Source: an uncultured Roseovarius sp. (GTDB lineage Bacteria > Pseudomonadota > Alphaproteobacteria > Rhodobacterales > Rhodobacteraceae). From it: a stretch of DNA of 64,000 nt. Location: the NCBI GenBank assembly GCA_947499555.1, contig CANMOU010000004.1, positions 183,328 to 247,327 on the forward strand, written 5' to 3'. Under the pieces are notes generated by a model. That model searched no databases, was not told the DNA's origin, and saw only the letters and a list, made by a program, of their open reading frames with translations. Below are positions 17,946-27,423 of this stretch, in pieces (positions within the stretch are counted from its first letter, which is position 1; the number at the start of each line of letters is the position of its first letter). The position numbers were made by a program, and so were the translations under genes.

Positions 17946-18966
17946 TATATCTGGCCCCCAGCTTCGCAGTGCTTTGCGCGGTCTGGACAAGGTCTGGGTG
18001 ACCATCGTTGCAATCCTGGCAGCACTCGCCGTATTCGCCCCAGCGCAGATCTGGCCCACCTTGCTATTCACGAGCAAAGCGCTTCTGAATACGGCACCTT
18101 TTATCATTTTTGCCGTTCTGGCAGTCGCCTATATGAAGGCCACTGGGGCAGAAACGCTTCTGGCCAAGGCATTCGAAGGCAATCAAGTGCGCATGATCGT
18201 CCTCGCGGCACTGCTTGGCGGTTTGTCGCCCTTCTGCAGTTGCGAGGTCATCCCGTTTATCGCAGCGATGCTCGCACTTGGGGCACCTCTTGGTGCGGTC
18301 ATGGCGTTTTGGCTTGCCTCGCCCCTGATGGACCCGGCGATGTTTCTGATCACTTCCGGTGAATTGGGCTGGAATTTCGCCATCGGCAAAACGGTGTCTG
18401 CCGTCGGTCTTGGCCTATTTGGCGGCTTTGCGACTATGCTTTTGGCCCGGACAGTGGTTTTTGCTGATCCGTTGCGTGAAAAGCCTCAGGTGGGGGGATG
18501 CTGCGGCGTGCAAAAGCCGTTTGAAGGCAAACCTGTCTGGATGTTCTGGATCGAGGACAACCGCACTCAGGTGTTCAGACATAACATTTTGGAAAATGGC
18601 CATTTTCTTCTGAAATGGCTGGCTCTTGCCTACGTCTTCGAATCCCTGATGGTGCGCTACATTCCGGCCGAAAAAATCGCGGATGTTCTGGGCGGCGAGG
18701 GTATTGGCACGATCATCCTCGGCGCAGTCGTCGGCGCCCCGGCCTATCTGAACGGGTATGCCGCTGTGCCGTTGGTAAGCGGTCTTCTGGAAAAGGGCAT
18801 GAGCGACGGAGCCGCCATGAGTTTTGTCGTCGCTGGCGGTGTAAGCTCTATTCCCGCTGCGATTGCGGTCTGGGCACTGGTCAAACCTCGTGTTTTCGCG
18901 GCCTATCTGGGTTTTGCCATCACCGGAGCAGTGCTTGCCGGCCTCGCCTGGCAGGCCGTTGCATGA
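17938..18966 (+). CDS. DUF318-type permease (metal/metalloid efflux candidate)
   Basis: 342-aa membrane protein of the YraQ/ArsP-like (UPF0718) permease superfamily with two halves of about four hydrophobic segments each. The first half carries LSPFCSCEVIPFIAAML (Cys-Ser-Cys), the second VGAPAYLNGYAAVPLVSGLL. A central loop has GGCCGVQKPF. The Cys motifs and coupling to an ArsR-type repressor suggest efflux of a soft metal or (organo)arsenical; related proteins are annotated as ArsP or as Cu/Zn efflux transporters. Start ATG 17938 lies inside the end of the repressor gene; the in-frame ATG at 17902 is less likely. Confidence 0.8.
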   Translation: MVDISGPQLRSALRGLDKVWVTIVAILAALAVFAPAQIWPTLLFTSKALLNTAPFIIFAVLAVAYMKATGAETLLAKAFEGNQVRMIVLAALLGGLSPFCSCEVIPFIAAMLALGAPLGAVMAFWLASPLMDPAMFLITSGELGWNFAIGKTVSAVGLGLFGGFATMLLARTVVFADPLREKPQVGGCCGVQKPFEGKPVWMFWIEDNRTQVFRHNILENGHFLLKWLALAYVFESLMVRYIPAEKIADVLGGEGIGTIILGAVVGAPAYLNGYAAVPLVSGLLEKGMSDGAAMSFVVAGGVSSIPAAIAVWALVKPRVFAAYLGFAITGAVLAGLAWQAVA

Positions 18967-19024
18967 CGCGGCGATCACTCTGAAAACAGGTAAAAAGCAT
19001 CATCGGCGAATTGATGCGCTGTGA

Positions 19025-19058
19025 GCCGCTTTTTTGCCGCACCGGCACAAAAAAGCCG
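19025..19058. other. Hairpin with flanking T6 and A6 runs
   Basis: TGCCG (19035-19039) and CGGCA (19043-19047) form a perfect stem with a 3-nt loop; the flanking GCTTTTTT (from 19028) and AAAAAAGC (to 19056) can extend it with small bulges. It is between the permease gene and the capsule ATPase gene. The large inverted repeat could end permease transcription, but the U-run is not placed as in a standard terminator on the plus strand. Confidence 0.4.
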
Positions 19059-19169
19059 TGTTTCATTGTAAGTTAGGCGAGATTTCAGACATAATACCCT
19101 CGAAAGCGGCTAATCCGGTTTTAACCCAGCCCCGCTAAGAGGGCGCGTAGAGCAGTTCGGAGCGGTTAC

Positions 19170-19829
19170 ATGCTCGAGTTCGACAATGTGAGTAAGTCCT
19201 TTTGGACCGGCACGCAGCGCAAGGTGATACTTGACCGCGTGTCTTTCCGTGTCGAACTGGGCCGCAGCCTTGGCATTCTGGCTCCTAACGGCACGGGCAA
19301 GACCACTTTGATCAACATAATGGCTGGTCTGGAAAAGCCTGATGAGGGTGAAGTTCGGCGCGGCTGCCGGATCAGTTTTCCTTTGGGTTTCATGGGCGGC
19401 GTTGTCAGCCGAGTGTCCGCCAAGGAAAACGCGCGATACATTGCGCGGCTCTATGGACTCGATCCCGACTATGTCGAAGCGTATTGCCGGTATGTCTGCA
19501 ATCTGGGTGAATACTTCGACCAGCCGCTTGGCACTTATTCGTCCGGCATGAGATCACGCTTTGCCCTGGCACTCATGCTGGCGCTTGATTTTGACATGTA
19601 TCTGATTGACGAAGGCATGCCGAGTTCAACGGATGTCGAGTTCAACCGCCGCGCCGGTGACATCTTGCGAGAGCGCCTCCAAACGACCACCGTTGTCATC
19701 GTGTCACACCAGCCAGCAACGCTGGAGAAATTTGCGCGAGAGGCTGCCGTTCTGATGGACGGCCAACTGCACATGTTCGATACCTTGGAAGAGGCAAAGC
19801 AGCTTTATGACTATGAAACCCAAGGCTAG
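19170..19829 (+). CDS. kpsT: Capsule polysaccharide ABC exporter ATPase (KpsT-like)
   Basis: 219-aa ABC ATPase. Walker A is LAPNGTGKTTLINIMAGL (from about residue 37), the signature is GTYSSGMRSRFALALML, Walker B is MYLIDEGM, and the switch His is in VIVSHQP. The YSSGM signature and length are typical of KpsT/CtrD/Wzt-type polysaccharide exporters. Its normal partner, a KpsM permease, is not adjacent; the next gene is the KpsE-like protein, overlapping by 23 bp. Confidence 0.9.
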   Translation: MLEFDNVSKSFWTGTQRKVILDRVSFRVELGRSLGILAPNGTGKTTLINIMAGLEKPDEGEVRRGCRISFPLGFMGGVVSRVSAKENARYIARLYGLDPDYVEAYCRYVCNLGEYFDQPLGTYSSGMRSRFALALMLALDFDMYLIDEGMPSSTDVEFNRRAGDILRERLQTTTVVIVSHQPATLEKFAREAAVLMDGQLHMFDTLEEAKQLYDYETQG

Positions 19830-21411
19830 AAAATTTCGGATCCGGCGAAATGCGCCTGCCGCACCCAAAAGCGGCGCTTCTGCGCAGACAGATCCCGGTG
19901 ATGACGTTGCAATCCCGGAAGATACATCTGCGGTCACATCCAACGAGCCATCAGACCAGGCGGCGAAGCCGTCTTTGGATATCGACGAAATCCGAAAAGA
20001 AGGATTGACCGGCCGCCAGCTTCGCATGGCGCGTCGGATGGCACAGAAGCACGGTTTGGCACCGACATCGGATTTCGATGCGGTCCGGCTCTTGCGCGCG
20101 CGCGGCATCGATCCTTTCCAGCGCGCCAGCATTGTTGAACTGGTGTCTTCAGCCGCAAGTGGCGCGGATAAAGCCGGAAGACAAAAGGACGAAATCCAAC
20201 TGCCGCAGACGGTCGAGCGCGAGCATATCAACCTGCCTGCGGCTGACATGAGCCCGGCAGAGCGACGGGCAGAGCAGATCAAGAGTATTCAGCAAGACAT
20301 CGCGTCAAGACGCCGTCGCAAGCTGATGCTTCTCCTATCAAGATTGGCAGTCTTCGTACTTCTTCCGACATTGATCGCCGGGTACTACTTCTTTGCCATC
20401 GCCTCGCCGATGTACACCACGAAATCAGAGTTTCTGATCCTGACAGCAGACGGCGCAGGAACCTCTGCTGGCGGGCTTGGTGGGCTTCTGCCGAGTCAAT
20501 TTGCCACCGGACAAGATTCAATCGCCACGCAGTCTTACCTACAATCGAAAGATGCGATGTTGCGGCTCGACAGGGATCTGGGTTTTCGCGATCACTTCAG
20601 CCAAGAAACGATCGATCCGCTGCAACGTCTTGATTCTGACGCCACGAACGAAGCTGTCTACAAGGTCTACAGAAAATACGTGAAGCTGGGCTATGATCCC
20701 ACTGAGGGTGTCATCCGGATGGAGCTTTCGTCGGCTGATCCGGAGACTAGTCGCGTGTTCTCTGAGCGACTGATTGAATATGCCGAAGAACGTGTTGACC
20801 AGCTCAGTCAGGAAAAACGGTTCGATGCGGTCAAGACAGCTGTGCAAAGCTTGCAGGAAGCAAAAGAGGAACGTCGGGCGGCGCAACGACGGCTCGTCGA
20901 GTTGCAGGAAGGCACAATTCTCGACCCAGAGGGGGAAATTGCCAATATCCGGAGTTTGATCGGGAATGTCGAACTTCAGCTTCAGGAGAAGCAGCTCGCG
21001 TTGAATACACAATTGAACAATTCCAGGCCGAACCAGGCTCGAGTCGAGGCGCTTCGCACCGAGGTTGACGTGCTTCAGGCCGAGCTGGACAAGCAGAACG
21101 CCCGCCTCAACCGTGCAACCGAGACATCATCGTCGCTTGCATCACAAGCCTCTGAAATTCAGATAGCGCAGGCAGATCTCGCAACAGCGGATCTTGTGTT
21201 GCAATCCGCTCTCGAAACGAAGCGGCAGTCTGAAATCGAAGCCAACAAACAGGTGCGTTACCTGACCGTCGCAGTCAAACCCGTTTCCTCGCAAGACCCG
21301 TCCTATCCAAGGTCCTTTGAGAACACATTGCTTGCCTTTCTCATCTTTACCGGTATCTACCTGCTGTTGTCGCTGACAGCGTCCGTGCTTAGAGAACAGG
21401 TTTCCTCTTGA
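19807..21411 (+). CDS. kpsE: Capsule polysaccharide export inner-membrane protein (KpsE/CtrB-like)
   Basis: 534-aa polysaccharide co-polymerase/adaptor. It has an unusually long cytoplasmic N-terminus (about 170 residues, starting basic and then acidic, with [21 protein letters not shown]), a TM segment at about 175-197, a periplasmic domain with [17 protein letters not shown] and coiled coil at about 335-480, and a C-terminal TM at about 507-525. E. coli KpsE is about 380 aa, so the extra length is the N-terminal extension. Together with KpsT it would connect to an outer-membrane channel. ATG 19807 overlaps kpsT; ATG 19813 is an alternative. Confidence 0.87.
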   Translation: MTMKPKARKFRIRRNAPAAPKSGASAQTDPGDDVAIPEDTSAVTSNEPSDQAAKPSLDIDEIRKEGLTGRQLRMARRMAQKHGLAPTSDFDAVRLLRARGIDPFQRASIVELVSSAASGADKAGRQKDEIQLPQTVEREHINLPAADMSPAERRAEQIKSIQQDIASRRRRKLMLLLSRLAVFVLLPTLIAGYYFFAIASPMYTTKSEFLILTADGAGTSAGGLGGLLPSQFATGQDSIATQSYLQSKDAMLRLDRDLGFRDHFSQETIDPLQRLDSDATNEAVYKVYRKYVKLGYDPTEGVIRMELSSADPETSRVFSERLIEYAEERVDQLSQEKRFDAVKTAVQSLQEAKEERRAAQRRLVELQEGTILDPEGEIANIRSLIGNVELQLQEKQLALNTQLNNSRPNQARVEALRTEVDVLQAELDKQNARLNRATETSSSLASQASEIQIAQADLATADLVLQSALETKRQSEIEANKQVRYLTVAVKPVSSQDPSYPRSFENTLLAFLIFTGIYLLLSLTASVLREQVSS

Positions 21412-21415
21412 TCCG

Positions 21416-22249
21416 ATGAAGATCGTCGACATCTCAGGTCTGCAGGTTGGAAATGGTCAACCACTTACGGTCATTGCGGGTCCATGCCAGATGGAAAGTG
21501 CAGATCATGCATTGATGATCGCAGACGCCATGAAAACTGCCTGCGATGCAGCCGGGGCACAGTATATCTTCAAAGCTTCCTTCGATAAGGCCAACCGGAC
21601 GTCTCTTTCCGGCAAGCGGGGCGTCGGCCTTGCCGACGGGCTAGAGATATTGGCGAAGGTGAAGTCCACTGTGGCAGTGCCGGTCCTGACCGACGTCCAC
21701 TCACCCGAGCAGTGCGGACCCGTGGCCGAGATCGTGGACGTGCTCCAAATCCCCGCTTTTCTGTGCCGCCAGACGGACTTGTTGCTTGCTGCCGGTGAAA
21801 CAGGTGCGACCATCAACATAAAAAAAGGTCAATTTCTTGCGCCTTGGGACATGCCAAATGTCATTTCCAAGTTAGAAAGCACCGGCAATACTCGGATTCT
21901 CTTAACAGAACGAGGCTCGTCCTTTGGTTACAACACGCTTGTCGCTGATATGCGATCATTACCGCAGATGGCCTCTACAGGATACCCGGTCGTGATGGAT
22001 GCGACCCATTCGGTCCAACAACCAGGTGGGATGGGTGGCAGTTCCGGAGGCCAACGTGAGTTTGCGCCCGTTATGGCACGTGCCGCGGTTTCACTTGGTG
22101 TCGCAGCTGTCTTTATCGAGACCCACGAAGACCCCGACAACGCACCCTCGGATGGTCCCAATATGATCCCCTTGAAAGAGATGGCTGCTCTTGTGCAAAG
22201 CCTGATGCATTTCGACAAGCTAGCGAAAACAGACCCAATTCGTCTTTGA
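21416..22249 (+). CDS. kdsA: 3-deoxy-8-phosphooctulonate synthase
   Basis: 277-aa class I/II DAHP-synthase-fold enzyme that condenses phosphoenolpyruvate with arabinose 5-phosphate to Kdo 8-phosphate. Motifs: [59 protein letters not shown] and the late [17 protein letters not shown]. It starts four bases after the KpsE-like gene. Kdo serves lipopolysaccharide and the reducing-end linker of ABC-dependent capsules, so its position behind kpsTE fits capsule synthesis. Confidence 0.96.
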   Translation: MKIVDISGLQVGNGQPLTVIAGPCQMESADHALMIADAMKTACDAAGAQYIFKASFDKANRTSLSGKRGVGLADGLEILAKVKSTVAVPVLTDVHSPEQCGPVAEIVDVLQIPAFLCRQTDLLLAAGETGATINIKKGQFLAPWDMPNVISKLESTGNTRILLTERGSSFGYNTLVADMRSLPQMASTGYPVVMDATHSVQQPGGMGGSSGGQREFAPVMARAAVSLGVAAVFIETHEDPDNAPSDGPNMIPLKEMAALVQSLMHFDKLAKTDPIRL

Positions 22250-22268
22250 TCCAATGGAAGACTTTTAG

Positions 22269-23765
22269 ATGACCAAACCTTTGCCCGATGTGACACCCAA
22301 TACGTGGGAATTTCTGCGCGACGCGATGATCAAGCCCACCGGGTTTCGCGAGTATGATGCGCGCTGGAAATATCCAGATGAAATCAACCTGCCTGGCGTG
22401 ACAGCGTTGGGTCTTGGCCTAGGCACGCAGATCCACCTTCGCGGAATTGAGCCGGTCATCGCGGTTGGGAATGATTACCGCGATTATTCCCTTTCTATCA
22501 AAAACGCGCTCATTCTTGGGCTGATGCGGGCAGGCATTCAGGTGAAAGATATCGGACCTGCCCTTTCGCCTATGGCTTACTTTTCACAATTTCACCTTGA
22601 TGTACCGGCGGTGGCCATGGTCACGGCATCGCACAATCCGAACGGATGGACCGGGGTAAAGATGGGGTTTGACCGTCCACTGACACACGGGCCGGACGAG
22701 ATGGGCGAACTGCGTGACATTGTGCTGAATGGAGAAGGAAAACCACGCCCCGGAGGTGGGTATGAATTTGTTGACGGCGTGCGCGATGCCTATCTCGACG
22801 ACCTTGTGGGCGATTTCAAGATGACCCGCAAACTCCGCGTCGTCTGCGCCACTGGCAATGGCACCGCCTCTGCATTTGCACCCGTGCTCTTTGAGCGCCT
22901 CGGAGTTGAGGTTATCCCGTCGCATAACGAACTCGATTACACCTTCCCCAATTACAACCCCAATCCCGAGGCCATGGAAATGTTGCATGACATGGCCGAT
23001 ACAGTGAAAGCGACCGGTGCGGATTTTGCGCTTGGTTTCGATGGCGATGGGGACCGCTGCGGTGTGGTCGATGACGAGGGTGAGGAGATTTTCGCCGACA
23101 AGGTCGGCGTGATCATGGCGCGCGACCTCAGCAAACTGTACCCCAACGCCACCTTCGTCGCAGATGTCAAATCTACCGGCCTGTTCGCAGCAGATCCCGA
23201 GCTTAAGAAAAACGGCGTGAAGGCGGATTACTGGAAAACCGGGCACAGCCACATGAAGCGACGCGTCAAGGAAATTGGTGCGTTGGCCGGTTTTGAGAAG
23301 TCAGGGCATTACTTTCTGGCCGAGCCCGTTGGTCGTGGCTACGACTGCGGCATGCGGGTTGCAGTCGAGATCTGCAAGCTGATGGATCGCAATCCTGATA
23401 TGTCGATGTCGGACCTTCGCAAAGCCTTGCCAACCACTTATTCGACACCCACCATGTCCCCCTACTGCTCCGACACGGAAAAGTACGACGTCTTGGAAAG
23501 GCTGGTCGAAAAACTGGTCGCCAAGCACGAGGCCAATGAGGAATTCGCCGGACAATCCATCGAAGAGGTCGTCACAGTAAACGGAGCTCGCGTCATTCTG
23601 GCAAACGGCAGTTGGGGGCTGGTGCGCGCATCGTCGAACACGCCCAATCTTGTTGTCGTCTGTGAAAGCGCCGAGTCTGATGCGGAGATGCGGGATATCT
23701 TTAACGAGATTGACGCGGTTATTCGCACGGAGCCTTCCGTAGGCGAATACGATCAGAAAATCTGA
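22269..23765 (+). CDS. Phosphomannomutase/phosphoglucomutase
   Basis: 498-aa alpha-D-phosphohexomutase. The phosphoserine loop is TASHNPNGWTGVKMG (near residue 119), the Mg loop is GFDGDGDRCGVVDDEG (near 257), the sugar-recognition loop is GFEKSGHYF and a C-terminal phosphate-binding loop is VRASSNTPNLVV. It supplies mannose 1-phosphate or glucose 1-phosphate for nucleotide sugars and follows kdsA by 19 bp, supporting a polysaccharide-synthesis operon. Confidence 0.94.
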   Translation: MTKPLPDVTPNTWEFLRDAMIKPTGFREYDARWKYPDEINLPGVTALGLGLGTQIHLRGIEPVIAVGNDYRDYSLSIKNALILGLMRAGIQVKDIGPALSPMAYFSQFHLDVPAVAMVTASHNPNGWTGVKMGFDRPLTHGPDEMGELRDIVLNGEGKPRPGGGYEFVDGVRDAYLDDLVGDFKMTRKLRVVCATGNGTASAFAPVLFERLGVEVIPSHNELDYTFPNYNPNPEAMEMLHDMADTVKATGADFALGFDGDGDRCGVVDDEGEEIFADKVGVIMARDLSKLYPNATFVADVKSTGLFAADPELKKNGVKADYWKTGHSHMKRRVKEIGALAGFEKSGHYFLAEPVGRGYDCGMRVAVEICKLMDRNPDMSMSDLRKALPTTYSTPTMSPYCSDTEKYDVLERLVEKLVAKHEANEEFAGQSIEEVVTVNGARVILANGSWGLVRASSNTPNLVVVCESAESDAEMRDIFNEIDAVIRTEPSVGEYDQKI

Positions 23766-23817
23766 TCCCAGACTGGCGCTCGCACTCAGGTAGAATTTCA
23801 CGACAGGAGAGACACCG

Positions 23818-24468
23818 GTGGCGGAAATTATTCTTGTACGTCATGGTCAGGCTAATAGCACCGCCACGGACGAAGCAAGCTATGACCGTTTATCGGATCT
23901 CGGGCGCAAACAGGCGACGTGGCTTGGGGAATACCTGCATCAAACCAATCCGCGTTTTGACAGGGTCTTTACCGGAACGCTTAGCCGCCAGTTCGAAACC
24001 GCCAGGGCGATGGGCTACACGGCACCATCGCAAGATGTACGCCTGAATGAGCTAAGCTATTTTGCACTGGCCGATGCCGCGCAAGCCGAACACGGCGTGC
24101 CGACACCCCAGACGACGGCTGATTTCGCCACACATCTTCCTCTCTTGATGGAGCTTTGGATCACGGACCAGCTAAAAGATGTGCCCGAGACGTTCGAGAC
24201 GTTTGCCGCGCGCATCACCGATCTGATTGATGAAATGTGTCGCATGGCGGGACGCACGCTTTTGGTAACGTCGGGCGGTGTTATCGGCATGGCCATGCGC
24301 CACGCCCTGCATCTGGACGAGCGGGGCATGGCAAAGATCATGCTGCAAGTGACCAACGCTTCGGTGCATCGCTTGCATTTTGTACATGAGACATTGATGG
24401 TCGGCGGGTTCAACGCCACGCCGCATTTGGATGCGCCAGACCGTATCCATGCCCGAACTTTTGTGTGA
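23818..24468 (+). CDS. Histidine phosphatase family protein
   Basis: 216-aa phosphoglycerate-mutase-like phosphatase. The phospho-accepting His is in the N-terminal IILVRHGQAN; the second conserved His-containing region TSGGVIGMAMRHALH is C-terminal. The start is GTG at 23818 (GTG GCG GAA), with AGGAGAG upstream. Substrate unknown. It overlaps the GST region only if the GST gene is started too early. Confidence 0.88.
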   Translation: MAEIILVRHGQANSTATDEASYDRLSDLGRKQATWLGEYLHQTNPRFDRVFTGTLSRQFETARAMGYTAPSQDVRLNELSYFALADAAQAEHGVPTPQTTADFATHLPLLMELWITDQLKDVPETFETFAARITDLIDEMCRMAGRTLLVTSGGVIGMAMRHALHLDERGMAKIMLQVTNASVHRLHFVHETLMVGGFNATPHLDAPDRIHARTFV

Positions 24469-24482
24469 AGGAGCCCAATGGA

Positions 24483-25100
24483 ATGAAGTTTTTCTATGCT
24501 CCTGGGACGGTCGCCATTGCAACCGGCCTACTCTTAGAGGAAGTGGGGCTTCCGTTTGAAGCGGTAAGACTGAGTTTTGCTGACGGCGAGCAGACGAAGC
24601 CCGACTACCGGGCAATCAACCCAAAAGGACGCGTGCCCGCATTGGTTACCGAGCAGGGAATTCTAACCGAAACGGGTGCCATTGCCGAATTCATTGCCGC
24701 ACAAGTGCCAGCACTGGGTCTTGTTCCAGACGATCCGTGGCAAGCCGCGCAAATGCGTGCCGTCACCTACTATCTGGCCTCGACCTTTCACGTGAACCAT
24801 GCGCATGGGCCTCGTGGAATTCGCTGGGCAAATGAAGAAAGCTCACTGGCGGATATGCGGGCCAAACTACCCAGCACGATGACCGAAAGTTGCAATTATA
24901 TTGAAGACAACTGTGCTTTGGCTCCCTTTGTTATGGGCGCCGAGATGACAATTGCTGATCCTTGGCTTTTTGCCATCTGCACCTGGCTGGAGGGCGACGG
25001 TGTCGACATCAATAACCATCCCAAGCTGGCGGCTCATTTTGCGCTTATGTCCGCACGCCCCTCGGCAAGAAGGATCAAGAAATATGGCCTATTGCGCTAG
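24483..25100 (+). CDS. Glutathione S-transferase family protein
   Basis: 205-aa GST. The thioredoxin-like N-terminal domain (MKFFYAPGTVAIATGLLLEE) includes the GSH-binding KGRVPALVTEQGILTETGAI loop with cis-Pro and Glu-Thr; the C-terminal helical domain carries VMGAEMTIADPWLFAI, the N-capping hallmark. ATG 24483 is preceded by AAGGAG at 24468-24473. Physiological substrate is unknown. Confidence 0.9.
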   Translation: MKFFYAPGTVAIATGLLLEEVGLPFEAVRLSFADGEQTKPDYRAINPKGRVPALVTEQGILTETGAIAEFIAAQVPALGLVPDDPWQAAQMRAVTYYLASTFHVNHAHGPRGIRWANEESSLADMRAKLPSTMTESCNYIEDNCALAPFVMGAEMTIADPWLFAICTWLEGDGVDINNHPKLAAHFALMSARPSARRIKKYGLLR

Positions 25101-25109
25101 GATCACGCC

Positions 25110-26171
25110 ATGACTCATCTATGGGTCAGAGCAGAAAGCCGCGAGAACGAAGATCGCGTCGGCCTTACGCCTGAGGGTGCCGCAAGTCTTATCAAACATG
25201 GTATTGCAGTGACCGTCGAGGAAAGCGCGTCGCGTGTGATACCGATTAAGAACTACCGCGATAGCGGGTGTCAGATCGCTGCAGAGCATAGCTGGCCCCA
25301 AGCGCCCAGAGACGCGATTATATTCGGCCTCAAGGAACTGCCCGATGATGGCAGCGCCCTGCCGCATCGTCACATCATGTTTGGCCACGCCTTCAAGGGC
25401 CAATTTTCCGGCCAACGACTGCTCAAGCGTTTCAAAGTTGGGGGAGGCACGCTTTACGACCTGGAATACCTGGTCGATACGACAGGACGGCGCTTGGCCG
25501 CCTTCGGGTATTGGGCTGGATATGCTGGTGCGGCGGTCAGCCTGATCGCCTGGGCGACACAACAAGACGGTAGGGAATGCCCGGCTGTCGGTGCTTATGA
25601 CAACAAGTCAGCTCTTCTTGAAGACCTCGAAGCGCTTTTGAATTCGGTCGGCCGATCGCGGCCACGCGCGATCGTTGTCGGAGCCTTGGGGCGCGTGGGG
25701 ACAGGGGCGGCAGATCTCTGCGAAGTGATGGGTGTCGCCACCACAAAGTGGGATTTGGCCGAGACAGCACATGGCGGCCCTTTCCCGGAGATTTTGGATC
25801 ATGACATTTTTCTCAACTGTATTTTCGCACGCCCCGGCACCCCGGTCTTCGTGTCAAAAGAGGCCTTAAGTGCCCAACGCAGACTGTCGGTCATCGGCGA
25901 TGTTGCCTGTGACCCTGACAGTGATTACAACCCTGTTCCTATTTACAAAGAGGCAACGAGTTGGGAAGAACCCGTCACGCGGGTACACGCGTCGCCACCC
26001 TTGGATGTGATGGCAATCGACAATCTGCCATCGCTTCTGCCGCTGGAATCCTCAATCGACTATGCCGTTCAACTCTTGCCAACGCTACAAGCCCTTGACA
26101 ATCTAGACGGCGGCGTCTGGGCACGCGCAAAATCGGAATTCCAAAGCCACATGAAGGGGCTTAAGCTATGA
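25110..26171 (+). CDS. Saccharopine dehydrogenase (lysine-forming type, LYS1/LKR-like)
   Basis: 353-aa enzyme of the alanine dehydrogenase/transhydrogenase N-terminal fold: LWVRAESRENEDRVGLTPEGA at the start, GHAFKGQFSG, DLEYLVDTTGRRLAAFGYWAGYAG, then the NAD site VVGALGRVGTGAADLCEV. It matches NAD-dependent saccharopine dehydrogenases that interconvert saccharopine with lysine plus 2-oxoglutarate. It overlaps the next gene as ATGA. In bacteria such pairs usually act in lysine breakdown (lysine-ketoglutarate reductase) rather than synthesis. Confidence 0.88.
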   Translation: MTHLWVRAESRENEDRVGLTPEGAASLIKHGIAVTVEESASRVIPIKNYRDSGCQIAAEHSWPQAPRDAIIFGLKELPDDGSALPHRHIMFGHAFKGQFSGQRLLKRFKVGGGTLYDLEYLVDTTGRRLAAFGYWAGYAGAAVSLIAWATQQDGRECPAVGAYDNKSALLEDLEALLNSVGRSRPRAIVVGALGRVGTGAADLCEVMGVATTKWDLAETAHGGPFPEILDHDIFLNCIFARPGTPVFVSKEALSAQRRLSVIGDVACDPDSDYNPVPIYKEATSWEEPVTRVHASPPLDVMAIDNLPSLLPLESSIDYAVQLLPTLQALDNLDGGVWARAKSEFQSHMKGLKL

Positions 26172-27310
26172 CAATTCACTGGTGTGGCACTGGCCTTTCG
26201 GCGATCCCGGGATTGCGGCGATTGCTTGAAGCGAGCCACGATGTGGTTGTTTGGAACCGCACGGTAAGTAAAGCCATCGAGGCCGTTGGTGATCTGACGG
26301 ATCGTGTCCATGCCTTTGAGTTTGACACTCTGTCCGGCGATGTGACTGAAGGCGATGTTGTCGTCTCGATGCTGCCCGGTGACTGGCACGTGCCTTTGGC
26401 CGAGATGTGCATCAACAAGGGCGCGCATTTCGTGTCATCCTCTTACATTGCACCGGAGATGCGAGAGCTTCACGCCAAGGCTGTTTTGCGCGGTGTTTGC
26501 GTTGTCAACGAAATTGGTCTGGATCCAGGGATCGACCACCTGATGGCGCATCATCTGGTGGCCGACTACGTTGCATCGTCAGCATTCAACGCAGAGAATG
26601 ATCTTTCTTTCCTCTCCTATTGCGGTGGGATTCCAAAAATCACCAACGCCTTTCGCTACAAGTTCAGCTGGTCACCACTAGGCGTGCTAAAGGCGCTGCG
26701 CTCACCCTCGCGGTCCGTTCGCAACTTCACAGAACTCAATGTCACCAGACCTTGGGATGCGATCAGGTCTTATCAAGCGCCTTTGCCGATCCCCGAGACT
26801 TTCGAAGTATACCCAAACCGGGATTCTTTGCCGTTCATGGAGGATTACCGTTTTGAGCCGACCTGGCGGATCAAGGAATTCGTGCGTGGAACTTTGAGGC
26901 TTAATGGCTGGGCCGAAGCCTGGGCAGATGTCTTTGCCGAGGTGGAAACGCTCCAAGGAGAGGCCGGGGAGCAACGGCTGAAGGACATGTCAGATCAGTT
27001 CTGGCAGGACAATGCCTATGCCGAAGGGGAACCCGACCGGGTCGTGCTTTGTGTCGATCTCAAAGCAGAACATGCTGGCGAGACGGTTTGGCACAAAACC
27101 TTCGTCATGGATGCATGGGGAGATGAGCGGAGCTCGGCAATGGCGCGGCTCGTGTCCATTCCGGTCTCGCTTGCCGTTGAGGCTGTACTCAATCATGAAA
27201 TCCCTGCAGGCGTCACTCCTGCGCCCAGCGACCCCAAATTGGTCTTACGTTTTCTTGGCGTAGTCGACAGGCTTGCCCAGCATCTACAATTGGTCGACCA
27301 TATGGCCTGA
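26168..27310 (+). CDS. Saccharopine dehydrogenase (glutamate-forming type, LYS9-like)
   Basis: 380-aa saccharopine dehydrogenase/homospermidine-synthase-fold protein with a Rossmann start (MTIHWCGTGLSAIPGLRRLL), SSYIAPEMRELHAKAVLRGV, the conserved NEIGLDPGIDHLMAHHL, and SYCGGIPKITNAFRYKFSWSP. It would oxidise saccharopine to glutamate and 2-aminoadipate 6-semialdehyde. Translationally coupled to the LKR-like gene by an ATGA overlap, so the two probably act in sequence. Confidence 0.9.
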   Translation: MTIHWCGTGLSAIPGLRRLLEASHDVVVWNRTVSKAIEAVGDLTDRVHAFEFDTLSGDVTEGDVVVSMLPGDWHVPLAEMCINKGAHFVSSSYIAPEMRELHAKAVLRGVCVVNEIGLDPGIDHLMAHHLVADYVASSAFNAENDLSFLSYCGGIPKITNAFRYKFSWSPLGVLKALRSPSRSVRNFTELNVTRPWDAIRSYQAPLPIPETFEVYPNRDSLPFMEDYRFEPTWRIKEFVRGTLRLNGWAEAWADVFAEVETLQGEAGEQRLKDMSDQFWQDNAYAEGEPDRVVLCVDLKAEHAGETVWHKTFVMDAWGDERSSAMARLVSIPVSLAVEAVLNHEIPAGVTPAPSDPKLVLRFLGVVDRLAQHLQLVDHMA

Positions 27311-27423
27311 CCTCAAGCTTCCTTTAACGCTTTCTGCAATGCCAAGATCATTACTGGAGTTTGCAGATCCGTACTGCTTGGCGGATGTTCGGGTTTCAGC
27401 AGAACCTGATTTCACGACGTTCC

